Assembly: GCF_009709615.1 (NCBI RefSeq)
Contig: NZ_WJYA01000005.1
Coordinates: forward strand, 1-64,000
Direction of reading: 5' to 3'
From: Winogradskyella ouciana
Lineage (GTDB): Bacteria > Bacteroidota > Bacteroidia > Flavobacteriales > Flavobacteriaceae
DNA length: 64,000 nt
The position numbers and the translations under genes are program-made. Below, piece by piece: positions 1-8,744 of this stretch (position 1 is its first letter; each line of letters opens with the position of its first letter). Below the pieces are notes generated by a model. The model had not been told where the DNA came from and did no database searches. It worked only from the letters and a program-made list of their open reading frames with translations.

Positions 1-1195
1 CGCGTTCTTGATGCCCAGGTCGATCTCTGTTAATCCGTCTGGCACACCGTCGTCGCATACCTCAAGTGGCGTCGGTGACACCAAGGTTGGGAGGGGATTT
101 ACTATTAAATCAAAAGTCGATTGTGAACTGCAATTTGTGTTAGTATTTGTCAATACCGCTACAATTTCCTGTGGATTACTTATATTGGCATAAAGCCCAA
201 TTATTTCGTTGCTATTTGTGTTGGCATCTGACTGGTTTGCAAAGTAGCTCACTGTTACATTTACTTGACCATTCAGAACCTCTGTATCTTTTGTAGTCAG
301 GTCGAACAGCTCCTGTCCATCACCTGGGTTGTCGGCATCGCATAATTCGTAAGAGCTTACGGATGTTGTTATAGGTAATGGATTTACTATTAACTGTAAC
401 TCCGTAGTATCAAAACATCCTGCTGCGTTCTCAATTCGAGCATAGATCGTTTCGCTTCCCGCTATCATATTGGTATAAAGTGTTGGTAGCACCCCTGTAC
501 CTTGTATAGCGTCATTTTCAGTTGCATGATAGGTCACCGTGACACTAGTCTGAGGCCCTATCACTTCAGGGTCCTTTGTGCTCAAATCAAATTCTGCAAA
601 TCCATCGGAATTATCATCACAGACCTCATATGGCGTTGTCGTATTAGCTACTGGGTTATTTAATACTTCTAATTCTAAGGTTGTGACGTTGTAACAATCT
701 TGATTATTGATTAAATCTAAACGAACATATATTATTTGACTATTAGCAGTTGCATTTGTATAAGGTATTGGTAAAGGAGAAGTATCTGTTTCAGCATCCG
801 TTTGAGTTAGATGATATGTTACATTTACATCGCTTGGGTTGTTAGCACCAATAACTTCAGTGTCTCTATCTGTTAGTATAAATGGAGCAAAGCCATCTCC
901 GTCGTCATCACAAACCAGTAAAGGTGTAACCGAATTATTAATAGTTATTCCACTAACTGTTAATTCAAAAGAGGTTGTAGCAAAACATTCTTGGGAACTA
1001 TCTGCGATACGAGCCCATATAATTTGCGGATTAGCTACATTTTCATAGATTGTCGATAGAGCTCCGACATTATCAATTGCATCTTGTTCGGTAAGGTGAT
1101 AAGTAATAATAAAGTCGCTTGGGTTTTGTGTACCTAAAATATCATCATCATTATCTGATAAATTAAATTCTGCTGTTCCATCGGTTTCGCAAATT
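1..1195 (-). repeat. Tandem protein-coding repeats, about 95 residues each
   Basis: Within the adhesin a module recurs that begins with a CD(D/A/N) motif and continues F-L-T-D/K-D-EV-(I/L)-G, VTYH, a YxN segment and C-(F/Y)-x-x-T-x-LELxV. The lead Cys codons lie near 1191, 912, 621, 342 and 57, giving spacings of 279, 291, 279 and 285 nt. Four full copies and the start of a fifth are present, and the array continues past base 1. The copies are diverged at the DNA level, so this is an old protein repeat rather than a recent DNA duplication. Confidence 0.8.
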
Positions 1196-2922
1196 GACAA
1201 ATTTTGAGCTGGATTAACTTCAGGATTAGGTTTAAATTCAACAAAAATAGAATCTGAAGCTTGGCAAACACCAGTAAAAATGATATCGACAGAATAGGTT
1301 CCTGTTTCTGACACATCGATTGTTGGGCCTGTCTCCCCTGCTATCTCAACTCCATCCAAATACCACGTATGTGTTGCTGTCGTAACGCTTGTATCTAATG
1401 TAATTGAACTACCGCCACACTCGGCAGTACCGGCTTCAATTGTAATATCTTCTCCTAAATCACCTCCTAAATCAAAACTTCCAGCTTTTAAAAATACACC
1501 AGTGTCATAAATATTGTCCCTATCGTCTGCTACAACTAATTTAATAGTATAATTTTCACCAGGTGTCACAGCTGATTGCGCTGTAAAAACAGTTGTTCTA
1601 CCATCAAAAGAAATCGGAGGGCCATTATTAGGTATATACTCTCCAAAAAATTGAGGGTTAGCCGCACCACACGTACCGTTATCTGGATGAATATTAGTAA
1701 CTAAAATAGGAGTTGTAGTACCTGGCAGTACCGCCAAGTTTGTTGTAACGCCACTGGAATCAGTTAACAAAAATGCAAATGCATCAGAAAATTGACATTC
1801 GAATCCGCCCATATCATATTCTTCTGAAGCCATGATAAAATCAAAACTGATATTATCGGCCAAGGGAGTAAAATCGAACTGGATAAAAGTAGCATTATGA
1901 GAATCTACACCTGCTATTTGTGCATTTAAATCGGCATCTCCTGGCCAAGCATTGGTTCCATCGCCTAAGAAGTTATTGTTTGGACCTCTAGCTCTACTTG
2001 CATTACCACTGGTTAGTAATATTCCATCTTCAAAAGGAAAATCAATCCCATTGCTGAAAAAATAGCCAATTCCATTTGGTTCTGCAGGGTTAAAATCAAC
2101 ACCTGTTGATGATATAATATTTGAGACCGTAGCACAAGGACTATTTACGAGCACATCTTCAATCAATTCTTCGGGAGTGAATGTATCCTGTTCTACGACA
2201 ACATTTGGCCCTAACACAAAAACGGTAATGGTTTCTACACCTGTACATCCTTGAGGGTTATCATCAGTCACTGTTAATGTAACTGAATAAGTTCCTGCGG
2301 TTGCGAATGTATTAGAGACATCTGTACCAGATGCTGAATTACCATCGCCAAAATCCCAATTATACGTAGCGTTGGTTCCATCATCAGAGAACGTTGCGCT
2401 TCCTGAAAAATCTACAGATTCTCCTGGTAAAATTCCAATAACACCCGAGCCATTAGGTGCTGGATTGGTACTGTCTATAGAAGCAATTATATCCTGGCAA
2501 GGTGTTGCACATAATATTTCTGCTTCCCAACCTAATGTATTTCCAGAACCATTAGTTGTAAATGTTATTGTTAAGCAACCCGATGTATTACTTGTTGTAG
2601 CCGAGACCGTTCCAGGTGAATTTACACCAGACCAAGTCCCTAATACCGCAGATGAAGTATCATCACCATCGTATATAGTTATTATATCTAAATTTTGTTG
2701 TGTACTAAATTGTAGAAAATTGAGTATTAAGAACTCATTAGCATTTTGAGGACAAATGGTTGTTGTAAAATTTTCGTTATTACCATAGTTACCAAATTCC
2801 CCACCAGAATCAAAAAATCTATCTGGCGCACAGCGGTTAAATGTTCCATTTTGCATTGAAAGATCTTGTGATAATCCAATAAATGAAACGATTAGGGCCG
2901 CAACAAAAAATATCTTTTTCAT
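1..2922 (-). CDS. Large secreted adhesin, CUB/PKD/choice-of-anchor-L, partial (3' end outside window)
   Basis: The 974 codons present begin at an ATG at 2922 with signal peptide MKKIFFVAALIVSFIGLSQ and stay open to base 1, so the C-terminus lies outside. Domains in order: CUB-like (about residues 28-137, four Cys), PKD (about 148-235, with YNWDFGDG), choice-of-anchor-L (about 255-485, containing SEEYDMGGFECQFSDAFAF), an Ig-like segment (about 490-560), then tandem repeats of 93-97 residues. Proteins with this architecture in Flavobacteriaceae usually end in a type IX secretion (type B, gliding-associated) sorting domain, which would fit the sprA gene in this window, but that domain cannot be seen here. 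Predicted role: cell-surface adhesion. The ligand is unknown. Confidence 0.85.
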   Translation of the reverse strand, partial: MKKIFFVAALIVSFIGLSQDLSMQNGTFNRCAPDRFFDSGGEFGNYGNNENFTTTICPQNANEFLILNFLQFSTQQNLDIITIYDGDDTSSAVLGTWSGVNSPGTVSATTSNTSGCLTITFTTNGSGNTLGWEAEILCATPCQDIIASIDSTNPAPNGSGVIGILPGESVDFSGSATFSDDGTNATYNWDFGDGNSASGTDVSNTFATAGTYSVTLTVTDDNPQGCTGVETITVFVLGPNVVVEQDTFTPEELIEDVLVNSPCATVSNIISSTGVDFNPAEPNGIGYFFSNGIDFPFEDGILLTSGNASRARGPNNNFLGDGTNAWPGDADLNAQIAGVDSHNATFIQFDFTPLADNISFDFIMASEEYDMGGFECQFSDAFAFLLTDSSGVTTNLAVLPGTTTPILVTNIHPDNGTCGAANPQFFGEYIPNNGPPISFDGRTTVFTAQSAVTPGENYTIKLVVADDRDNIYDTGVFLKAGSFDLGGDLGEDITIEAGTAECGGSSITLDTSVTTATHTWYLDGVEIAGETGPTIDVSETGTYSVDIIFTGVCQASDSIFVEFKPNPEVNPAQNLSICETDGTAEFNLSDNDDDILGTQNPSDFIITYHLTEQDAIDNVGALSTIYENVANPQIIWARIADSSQECFATTSFELTVSGITINNSVTPLLVCDDDGDGFAPFILTDRDTEVIGANNPSDVNVTYHLTQTDAETDTSPLPIPYTNATANSQIIYVRLDLINNQDCYNVTTLELEVLNNPVANTTTPYEVCDDNSDGFAEFDLSTKDPEVIGPQTSVTVTYHATENDAIQGTGVLPTLYTNMIAGSETIYARIENAAGCFDTTELQLIVNPLPITTSVSSYELCDADNPGDGQELFDLTTKDTEVLNGQVNVTVSYFANQSDANTNSNEIIGLYANISNPQEIVAVLTNTNTNCSSQSTFDLIVNPLPTLVSPTPLEVCDDGVPDGLTEIDLGIKNA

Positions 2923-3058
2923 AGTTAGTTAGGCTTCATTTAACAGTATTGTTTACAGGTGTTAAAACCTATATTCAATTCCGTTTCTGTAAATGAGGAC
3001 GAAATTTAATCAAATTATATGAATTGACTTAAGAATTCAGTTACAAAACATAATATAT

Positions 3059-3077
3059 AAGATGAACGTTTCATCTT
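3059..3077. promoter_or_regulatory. 19-bp inverted repeat upstream of nfu, possible operator
   Basis: The arms AAGATGAA and TTCATCTT are perfect 8-bp complements around a 3-nt CGT spacer. The site ends 9 nt before a TATTTTTG promoter element (3087-3094), so it covers the region where the upstream promoter box would lie. That placement suggests a repressor or activator site for the Fe-S carrier gene. The binding protein is not known. Confidence 0.45.
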
Positions 3078-3086
3078 GATATTTCA

Positions 3087-3094
3087 TATTTTTG
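3087..3094 (+). promoter_or_regulatory. Bacteroidetes -7 element for nfu
   Basis: TATTTTTG matches the Bacteroidetes TAnnTTTG box exactly. No TTG is found at the usual 17-20 nt upstream. The nfu ATG is only 11 nt after the box, implying a very short leader. Confidence 0.45.
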
Positions 3095-3105
3095 CAAAAA
3101 AAAAG

Positions 3106-4008
3106 ATGCCAAAGACAAAAATCACCATAGTTCCAACTTCTAACGAAGCGATATTAAAGTTTGAAGCTGATCGGTTTTTAACCAATCACAATAGTTTTGA
3201 ATTTAATAATATTGATGACGCCAAGCATTCCCCATTAGCGCAACAGTTGTTTTATTTACCTTTTGTAAAGAAAGTCTATATAGCTTCTAATTTTGTGGCT
3301 ATTGAGCGATATAATATTGTTGAATGGAACGACGTACAAGATGAAGTTGCCAAACAAATTGAAGATTACATATCTAACGACGGAATTATCGTCACGGAAG
3401 AAGCAGTAAAACCCAAGGCCGCTGTAACGGTTTATGCCGAAAGCACACCTAATCCGAGTGTTTTAAAATTTGTTTGTAACAAAGTATTAGTTCCAGGTTT
3501 ATATGAATTTACATCCATAGAAGAAGCAAAACCTTCTCCTTTGGCAACAGCATTATTTCAGTTTCCGTTTGTAAAAAACGTTTTTATGGAAAAAAACTTT
3601 ATTTCCATTACAAAGTTTGATATTATCGAATGGGAAGAAATTACGCTTCAATTACGCGAGTTTATAAAATCTTATGTTGAGGACGGCAAAACCATTTTGA
3701 ATGATGATGCTCCTAAGCAACTTAATAAAACTGAAGAGGCTATTGAGCAGAAATTTGAAGCTTTGGATGATACTTCAAAAAATATTGTAAATATTCTAGA
3801 GGAATATGTTAAACCAGCTGTAGCTAGCGACGGTGGTAATATAGAGTTTAAGTCCTATGATGAAAACACTAAAAAGGTAGAAGTTTTGCTTCAAGGTGCC
3901 TGTAGTGGTTGTCCATCTTCCACCTTTACTTTAAAAAATGGAATTGAAAGCATGCTAAGAGAAATGCTCAACGATGCTGCTATAACCGTTGATGCTATTA
4001 ACAATTAG
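3106..4008 (+). CDS. nfu: NifU/Nfu family Fe-S cluster carrier, duplicated N-domain
   Basis: A 300-residue protein with three domains. Two Nfu N-terminal domains lie in tandem (about residues 1-100 and 108-205), each with an L-F/V-KF strand, an SPLA(Q/T) turn and a P-FVK-V motif, followed by a NifU-type C-terminal domain with CSGCPSS, whose two Cys bind a [4Fe-4S] cluster for delivery to apoproteins. An in-frame TTG at 3076 lies upstream of the promoter box, so the ATG at 3106 is the start. It is followed after 68 nt by dodecin on the same strand. The doubled N-domain is the notable feature. Confidence 0.9.
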   Translation: MPKTKITIVPTSNEAILKFEADRFLTNHNSFEFNNIDDAKHSPLAQQLFYLPFVKKVYIASNFVAIERYNIVEWNDVQDEVAKQIEDYISNDGIIVTEEAVKPKAAVTVYAESTPNPSVLKFVCNKVLVPGLYEFTSIEEAKPSPLATALFQFPFVKNVFMEKNFISITKFDIIEWEEITLQLREFIKSYVEDGKTILNDDAPKQLNKTEEAIEQKFEALDDTSKNIVNILEEYVKPAVASDGGNIEFKSYDENTKKVEVLLQGACSGCPSSTFTLKNGIESMLREMLNDAAITVDAINN

Positions 4009-4076
4009 TTAACGACATTTCGTTTATGTTTTCTTATATTGATTTAAATAGAAAAATTAATTTAAAATCATAAAAA

Positions 4077-4277
4077 ATGGCAGTATTAAAAGTATTGGAA
4101 ATATTAGCAAACTCTGAAAAAAGTTGGGAGGATGCAACAAGAAAAGCGGTAAAAGAAGCTTCTAAAACAGTAAAGAACATACGATCTGTTTACATAAACG
4201 AACAGACGGCTGTTGTAAAAGGTAATGATGTCACTGAATTTAGAGTCAACGTAAAATTGACATTTGAAGTCAACTAA
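4077..4277 (+). CDS. Dodecin family protein
   Basis: A 66-residue protein beginning MAVLKVLEILANSEKSWEDA, with the beta-alpha-beta-beta pattern of dodecins: an SxxSWEDA helix start, a VKEASKTVKNIR helix segment and a final strand FRVNVKLTFEV. Dodecins form hollow dodecamers that bind flavins (and in some species CoA) and buffer free flavin. The length is typical. It lies 68 nt after nfu and is followed by a strong hairpin terminator, so nfu and dodecin may form a two-gene transcript. Confidence 0.9.
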   Translation: MAVLKVLEILANSEKSWEDATRKAVKEASKTVKNIRSVYINEQTAVVKGNDVTEFRVNVKLTFEVN

Positions 4278-4300
4278 ATCATTTATTAAACTATATGATA

Positions 4301-4327
4301 ACTCGGTTTTATTACCGGGTTTTTTTA
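4301..4327 (+). terminator. Intrinsic terminator after dodecin
   Basis: ACTCGG (4301-4306) pairs with CCGGGT (4315-4320), with one G-T pair, and a run of T follows to 4327. It begins 24 nt after the dodecin stop. Confidence 0.8.
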
Positions 4328-4353
4328 TTTAACTAACTATTAATTAAACGTAT

Positions 4354-5166
4354 ATGGAAACACAAAAATGGATTGACGAAGGCTATAATATTATTATTGA
4401 ATTCGCTCCTAAGCTATTAGCAGCTATACTTATTTGGATTATAGGTCTTTGGATAATAAGCTTATTATTAAAAGGAATTAGAAAGGCAATGAATAAAGCC
4501 AATTATGACGAAAGTTTAAAGAAGTTCTTGTCTAATTTACTTAACTGGACGTTTAAAATCGTATTAGTAGTTATAGTACTTGGTACCGTAGGTATTGAGA
4601 CAGCCTCATTTGCTGCCGTAATTGCTGCAGCCGGTTTGGCCATAGGTTTAGCACTACAAGGTTCTTTAGGGAATTTTGCAGGAGGAGTTCTAATTATGAT
4701 TTTTAAACCTTTTAAAATTGGAGATTTTATAGAAGCTCAAGGTGAGTCTGGTACTGTAAAAGAAATTGAGATTTTTACAACCAAACTAACAACTCCTGAT
4801 AATAAAGAGGTTATTTTACCCAACGGGAGTTTATCTAACGGTAATATCATTAATTACTCCACTGAAGATATGAGGCGTGTTGATATTACTTTTGGCGTCG
4901 GTTATGATTCTGGCATCAAGCAAACTAAAGAAGTAATTATGAGTGTTATTGAACGACACCCGTTAATTCTAAAAGAACCATCTCCAGCAATTCATGTTTC
5001 TGAACTTGCGGATAGTTCCATCAATTTTTTCACTAGGGTTTGGGCTAAGACTCCAGATTATTGGGCTGTAAAATTTGATCTCATTGAACAAACAAAAGAA
5101 GCACTTGATGCTGCTGGTATTGATATACCTTATCCGCATACTGTAGAAATACAGAAGCAAGGTTAA
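4354..5166 (+). CDS. mscS: Small-conductance mechanosensitive channel, MscS family
   Basis: A 270-residue inner-membrane protein with three N-terminal membrane segments (about residues 15-40, 60-80, 85-110). The pore-lining third helix is rich in Gly and Ala, followed by GLALQGSLGNFAGG and the beta domain (FKIGDFIEAQGESGTVKEI, then PNGSLSNGNIINYS), diagnostic of MscS. It opens on hypo-osmotic shock to release solutes. Size matches the short MscS form. It is separated from dodecin by a terminator, and its stop codon overlaps the convergent tsaB stop by 4 nt. Confidence 0.92.
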   Translation: METQKWIDEGYNIIIEFAPKLLAAILIWIIGLWIISLLLKGIRKAMNKANYDESLKKFLSNLLNWTFKIVLVVIVLGTVGIETASFAAVIAAAGLAIGLALQGSLGNFAGGVLIMIFKPFKIGDFIEAQGESGTVKEIEIFTTKLTTPDNKEVILPNGSLSNGNIINYSTEDMRRVDITFGVGYDSGIKQTKEVIMSVIERHPLILKEPSPAIHVSELADSSINFFTRVWAKTPDYWAVKFDLIEQTKEALDAAGIDIPYPHTVEIQKQG

Positions 5167-5834
5167 CTCTTCTTTTTTAGAGCTACAAAATCCTTTAAAT
5201 AGTAGGGTTCAAAATAGGCGACATCTTCAGTGTCGCTTTTTTTATACTTTAATTCTGAGAGCATTGCCATTTCGTTTGATGATGGTAATTTACCTTCAAT
5301 AAAAACAGCATTAGGATGGCTTATAAGGCTTTTGGTTTTTTCAACTCCGTTACCAATAAAATAAACCTTTCCTTTATTTAGTAATTCACTATAACTTTCT
5401 TCTGTGAGAATTTCGGCTTTAATTTCTCTTTGCAAATCGAGATTGGTATTATAAACCGCTGAATACACTTCCATTCGTCGTGCATCTAACATTGGGATAA
5501 CATATCCGTTGTCAATCTTTACCTGATTTGCTAAGACTTCTAGTGTATTTATAGCCAACAAAGGCTTATCTAAAGCGAAACACAAACCCTTGGCTGTAGA
5601 TACGCCAATACGCAAACCCGTATAGGAACCCGGTCCCTTACTCACTGCAACGGCATCAATATCAGTAGGATTTAATTTGGCTATTTTAAAAACTTCATCT
5701 ATAAAAATATGTAAAGTTTCGGCATGAGAATACCCAGCACTTTTGTCTTCCTTTAAAACTAAAGTCTCTCCATCATTAGATAGAGAGACTGAACAATTAG
5801 TAGTTGCTGTTTCTATGTTTAGCACTAAGGCCAT
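5163..5834 (-). CDS. tsaB: tRNA threonylcarbamoyladenosine biosynthesis protein TsaB
   Basis: A 223-residue protein with the ASKHA fold start LNIETATTNCSVSLSNDGE and the signature SKGPGSYTGLRIGVSTAKG (about residues 64-82). TsaB is a non-catalytic partner of TsaD and TsaE, which attach threonylcarbamoyl to A37 of ANN-decoding tRNAs. Length is normal. It lies 18 nt after the HlyD-type adaptor gene on the same strand and is probably cotranscribed with it. Its 3' end overlaps mscS (convergent) with no room for a separate terminator. Confidence 0.92.
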   Translation of the reverse strand: MALVLNIETATTNCSVSLSNDGETLVLKEDKSAGYSHAETLHIFIDEVFKIAKLNPTDIDAVAVSKGPGSYTGLRIGVSTAKGLCFALDKPLLAINTLEVLANQVKIDNGYVIPMLDARRMEVYSAVYNTNLDLQREIKAEILTEESYSELLNKGKVYFIGNGVEKTKSLISHPNAVFIEGKLPSSNEMAMLSELKYKKSDTEDVAYFEPYYLKDFVALKKKS

Positions 5835-5852
5835 TAGTAGATATCTGTTAAA

Positions 5853-7160
5853 TTACTCTTCTTCTTTGTCCTCAGAAGTGCTTACTTGATTATTTTTTTC
5901 TTCAATTAAATCTCCTGGATTTAAAGTTTTAGAGACTACATTGTATGGTCCTGTTATAATCTTATCGTCTTTACTCAAGCCAGAAACAATCTCAATATAG
6001 GTATCATCCTGTATGCCTGTTTCAACAACTTTAAGTTTCGCTTTACCTCCATCATTGACAAAGACACATTCAAATTTCTCTTCATCTACTGGTGTCTCGC
6101 TATTTCCCATTTCAGGTGATTTACCAAAAGGTTTCTTAGTAGCACTAGTATCGGTTTTTATAACGATGGCGCTAATTGGCACAGCTATAGCATCTTTACG
6201 TGTTTTAGTAATGATGTCAACTGTAGCTGTCATACCTGGTCTAAAAGGTGAATAGGTTTCTGGTTTTCCTTCAGTTAGGTCTTTATATGACTCCTCAAGA
6301 ATTCTCACCTTAACTTTAAAGTTTGTGACTTGGTCTGCTGCTAAATTACCAGCCGCAGAGTTTGCTATTTCTGTAACAATACCTTTAAATTCCTTTTTTA
6401 GATAAGCATCTACTTCAACAATCGTTGAGTCTCCGATACTCACTTTTACAATGTCATTCTCATTAACATCTACCTCAACTTCCATATTTTTCAGATTGGC
6501 TACACGTAAAATTTCGGTACCAGCCATCTGTTGTGTACCTACAACGCGTTCACCCAACTCAACATTGAGCATAGATATAGTACCGCTCATAGGAGCATAA
6601 ATCGTAGTTCTGGTTAAATTGTCTTTAGCCTCATTTACCGTTGCTGCTGCACTTTGCACACTATAATAAGCCGAACTTTTATTAGCCTCGGCTGTTTCAT
6701 AAGCTGCAATGGCTCTGTCCCAATCTGCTTTAGAAATCACCCCTTTTTCAAAAAGAGTTTTACTTCTATCGTAATCTGCCTTGGCTTGTTTTAGGTTTGC
6801 TTCTGCCTGCTCCAATCCTGCTCTTACATTTTGATAAGAAGCTTGAGACCTACTTACTGCTGATTGAATTAAATCTGGATTTACTCTAACTAATAAGTCA
6901 CCTTTTTTCACTTCTTGACCTTCCTTGAATGGCAATTCTAAGATTTCACCAGATACTTCTGAAGATATCTTAACCTCAACTTCTGGTTGAATCTTACCTG
7001 TAGCTGAAACGGTTTCTACAATATCCATAGTAGTAACCTCTTTAACAGTGACTTCTTTAAAGTTTCCCTTTTTTCCGAACCATCCCATTTTAGATCCTGT
7101 AACTAGCAAGATAAGTACAAGAATGACGATTCCGATGATAATTTTTACTGTTTTACTCAT
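5853..7160 (-). CDS. Efflux periplasmic adaptor (HlyD/MacA-type)
   Basis: A 435-residue protein with one N-terminal membrane anchor (about residues 7-26), a barrel-sandwich half motif (VSATGKIQPEVEVKISSEVSGEI), a long coiled-coil hairpin rich in Ala, Glu and Lys (about 105-190), the second lipoyl half (IYAPMSGTISMLNVELGERV) and beta-barrel domains. Such adaptors bridge an inner-membrane ABC or RND pump to TolC. The TolC-family gene lies 2 nt upstream, so the two are one operon, but no pump gene is adjacent. MacA-like function with an unlinked MacB is possible. The substrate cannot be told. Confidence 0.88.
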   Translation of the reverse strand: MSKTVKIIIGIVILVLILLVTGSKMGWFGKKGNFKEVTVKEVTTMDIVETVSATGKIQPEVEVKISSEVSGEILELPFKEGQEVKKGDLLVRVNPDLIQSAVSRSQASYQNVRAGLEQAEANLKQAKADYDRSKTLFEKGVISKADWDRAIAAYETAEANKSSAYYSVQSAAATVNEAKDNLTRTTIYAPMSGTISMLNVELGERVVGTQQMAGTEILRVANLKNMEVEVDVNENDIVKVSIGDSTIVEVDAYLKKEFKGIVTEIANSAAGNLAADQVTNFKVKVRILEESYKDLTEGKPETYSPFRPGMTATVDIITKTRKDAIAVPISAIVIKTDTSATKKPFGKSPEMGNSETPVDEEKFECVFVNDGGKAKLKVVETGIQDDTYIEIVSGLSKDDKIITGPYNVVSKTLNPGDLIEEKNNQVSTSEDKEEE

Positions 7161-7162
7161 AA

Positions 7163-8605
7163 TTAAAATTTTAATTCAGTTGCAGGAATTCCAAAATATA
7201 ATTCGATAACCTTCAATTTAAATATGTAATCGTATTTTGCTCTGTTTAATTCAATTTTTGCATTATCGTACCTTAGTTTAGATTGACTAAAGTCAAATGC
7301 GTTAGTTAGCCCAACATCATAGCGTTCTTTGGCGTAATTGTATGCTAATTCTTGAGACTCTAAAGCTAATTGTGCTGCTTCATAAGATTTTAAAGCTCCT
7401 TTGGCATCCACATACGCTTGATATACAGTTGACTCTAAGTCCAGCTCTGCCTGTTCTAATTGAAATTTAGAACGTTCTAAACCTACTCTACTTCTCTGTA
7501 CACTAGCTTTAGTATTAAACCCATTTAGAACAGGAATATTAAGTTGAAGCCCATAACCAATACCATCGTTCTGATATAATTGATCTACAAACGGATCAGC
7601 GGCTACCTCGACCGGAAATGTATTTGGAAACGTTCCGACAACGGCTTGCCCAGTATCTTCGACTGTACCTATTTGTTGTGTCACTGTAGGGTTATCTGGA
7701 TCTATCTGCTGAATGAATCCTGGTGTATTTGCATAACGTGTATTATATCCAAAAAACGCACCTAATGTTGGCAAATTAGCACCTTTAGCGATTTTTAAGT
7801 CTATCTCAGCTAAATCTACATTTTGCTCTGCTATTTTAATTTCAGATCTATTTTCTTTTGCAGCCGCAATAATTTCTTCGACATCTCTACTTGCAACGCC
7901 ATCATCAACAATATTATAGCCCTCATCCTCAATATCAAAGTTTTCGTAATCCTTAATTAAAAGTAATTGTGCAAGACTTATCAAAGATATCTGTACGTTA
8001 TTCTCTGCATTGATTATTTGTTGTTGCTCACTAGCGTTGGTCGCTTGTATTTCTAACAAATCACCTCTCGGTAATGAACCCGCATCAACCAACTCTTGAG
8101 TTCTTTGAATCTGCTCTTGAGTCACTTCATTTTGCGATCTCAACACCTCTAAATTGGCTTTATTCAAAATAACAGTTAAATATCCATTAGCAACAAAAAG
8201 TGAAATGTCATCTTTCATCTTATCTAAACGATACTGACTTGCCAATTTAGACATATCTGCACGTTGTAGTTGTCTAATATTTCTAAGACCGTCAAATAAA
8301 GTATAACCTATATTAATATTTCCAGATGCAGAAAGGAATGTTGTTGTCTGTGCATTATTGGTAATAGGGTTGAAACTTAAACCCGTATTCTCAGAAACAC
8401 CAGCTCCTAAGTTAAGACTTGGAATAAAATTACCCTTAGCAGTGAGCTTTTCTATTTCTGCTAATTCTATATCCAGTTCGCTTTGCTTTACTGAGATATT
8501 ATTTTCTAAAGCATATTGAACGCACTCCTTTAGTGTCCATTTTTTATTTTGCGCTTGAGCAAAAACCCCTAAAAGAAGTACTATAATTATGGTTGATTTT
8601 TTCAT
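7163..8605 (-). CDS. TolC family outer-membrane efflux protein
   Basis: A 480-residue protein with signal peptide (MKKSTIIIVLLLGVFAQAQ), the WTLKECVQYALENN start typical of Bacteroidetes TolC proteins, and two repeats of long helices (about 20-240 and 250-470) ending in YDYIFKLKVIELYFG. TolC trimers form the outer-membrane and periplasmic tunnel of tripartite efflux or type I secretion systems. It is first of the tolC-hlyD-tsaB set, with 2 nt between it and the adaptor. The 139 nt upstream contain no recognisable promoter box. Confidence 0.9.
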   Translation of the reverse strand: MKKSTIIIVLLLGVFAQAQNKKWTLKECVQYALENNISVKQSELDIELAEIEKLTAKGNFIPSLNLGAGVSENTGLSFNPITNNAQTTTFLSASGNINIGYTLFDGLRNIRQLQRADMSKLASQYRLDKMKDDISLFVANGYLTVILNKANLEVLRSQNEVTQEQIQRTQELVDAGSLPRGDLLEIQATNASEQQQIINAENNVQISLISLAQLLLIKDYENFDIEDEGYNIVDDGVASRDVEEIIAAAKENRSEIKIAEQNVDLAEIDLKIAKGANLPTLGAFFGYNTRYANTPGFIQQIDPDNPTVTQQIGTVEDTGQAVVGTFPNTFPVEVAADPFVDQLYQNDGIGYGLQLNIPVLNGFNTKASVQRSRVGLERSKFQLEQAELDLESTVYQAYVDAKGALKSYEAAQLALESQELAYNYAKERYDVGLTNAFDFSQSKLRYDNAKIELNRAKYDYIFKLKVIELYFGIPATELKF

Positions 8606-8744
8606 GATGTCTATTTGTCTATATAAATGCTAAAGTGTTACACTATTAGATTAAAATCTGTAATAACTAGTAAATTTAATTATCACAGGCCTTTATAATC
8701 TTAAATTTATGAGACAACAGTAAGACTATAAAGCTCATAAAATG

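Noticed and set aside
1..1200. CRISPR-like spacing in the adhesin repeats
   Set aside because: Units are 279-291 nt, protein-coding and diverged; there are no short identical repeats with unique spacers.
2372..2749. 125-codon plus-strand frame inside the adhesin
   Set aside because: It is the complement of the CUB and PKD region, whose motifs fit only the minus strand.
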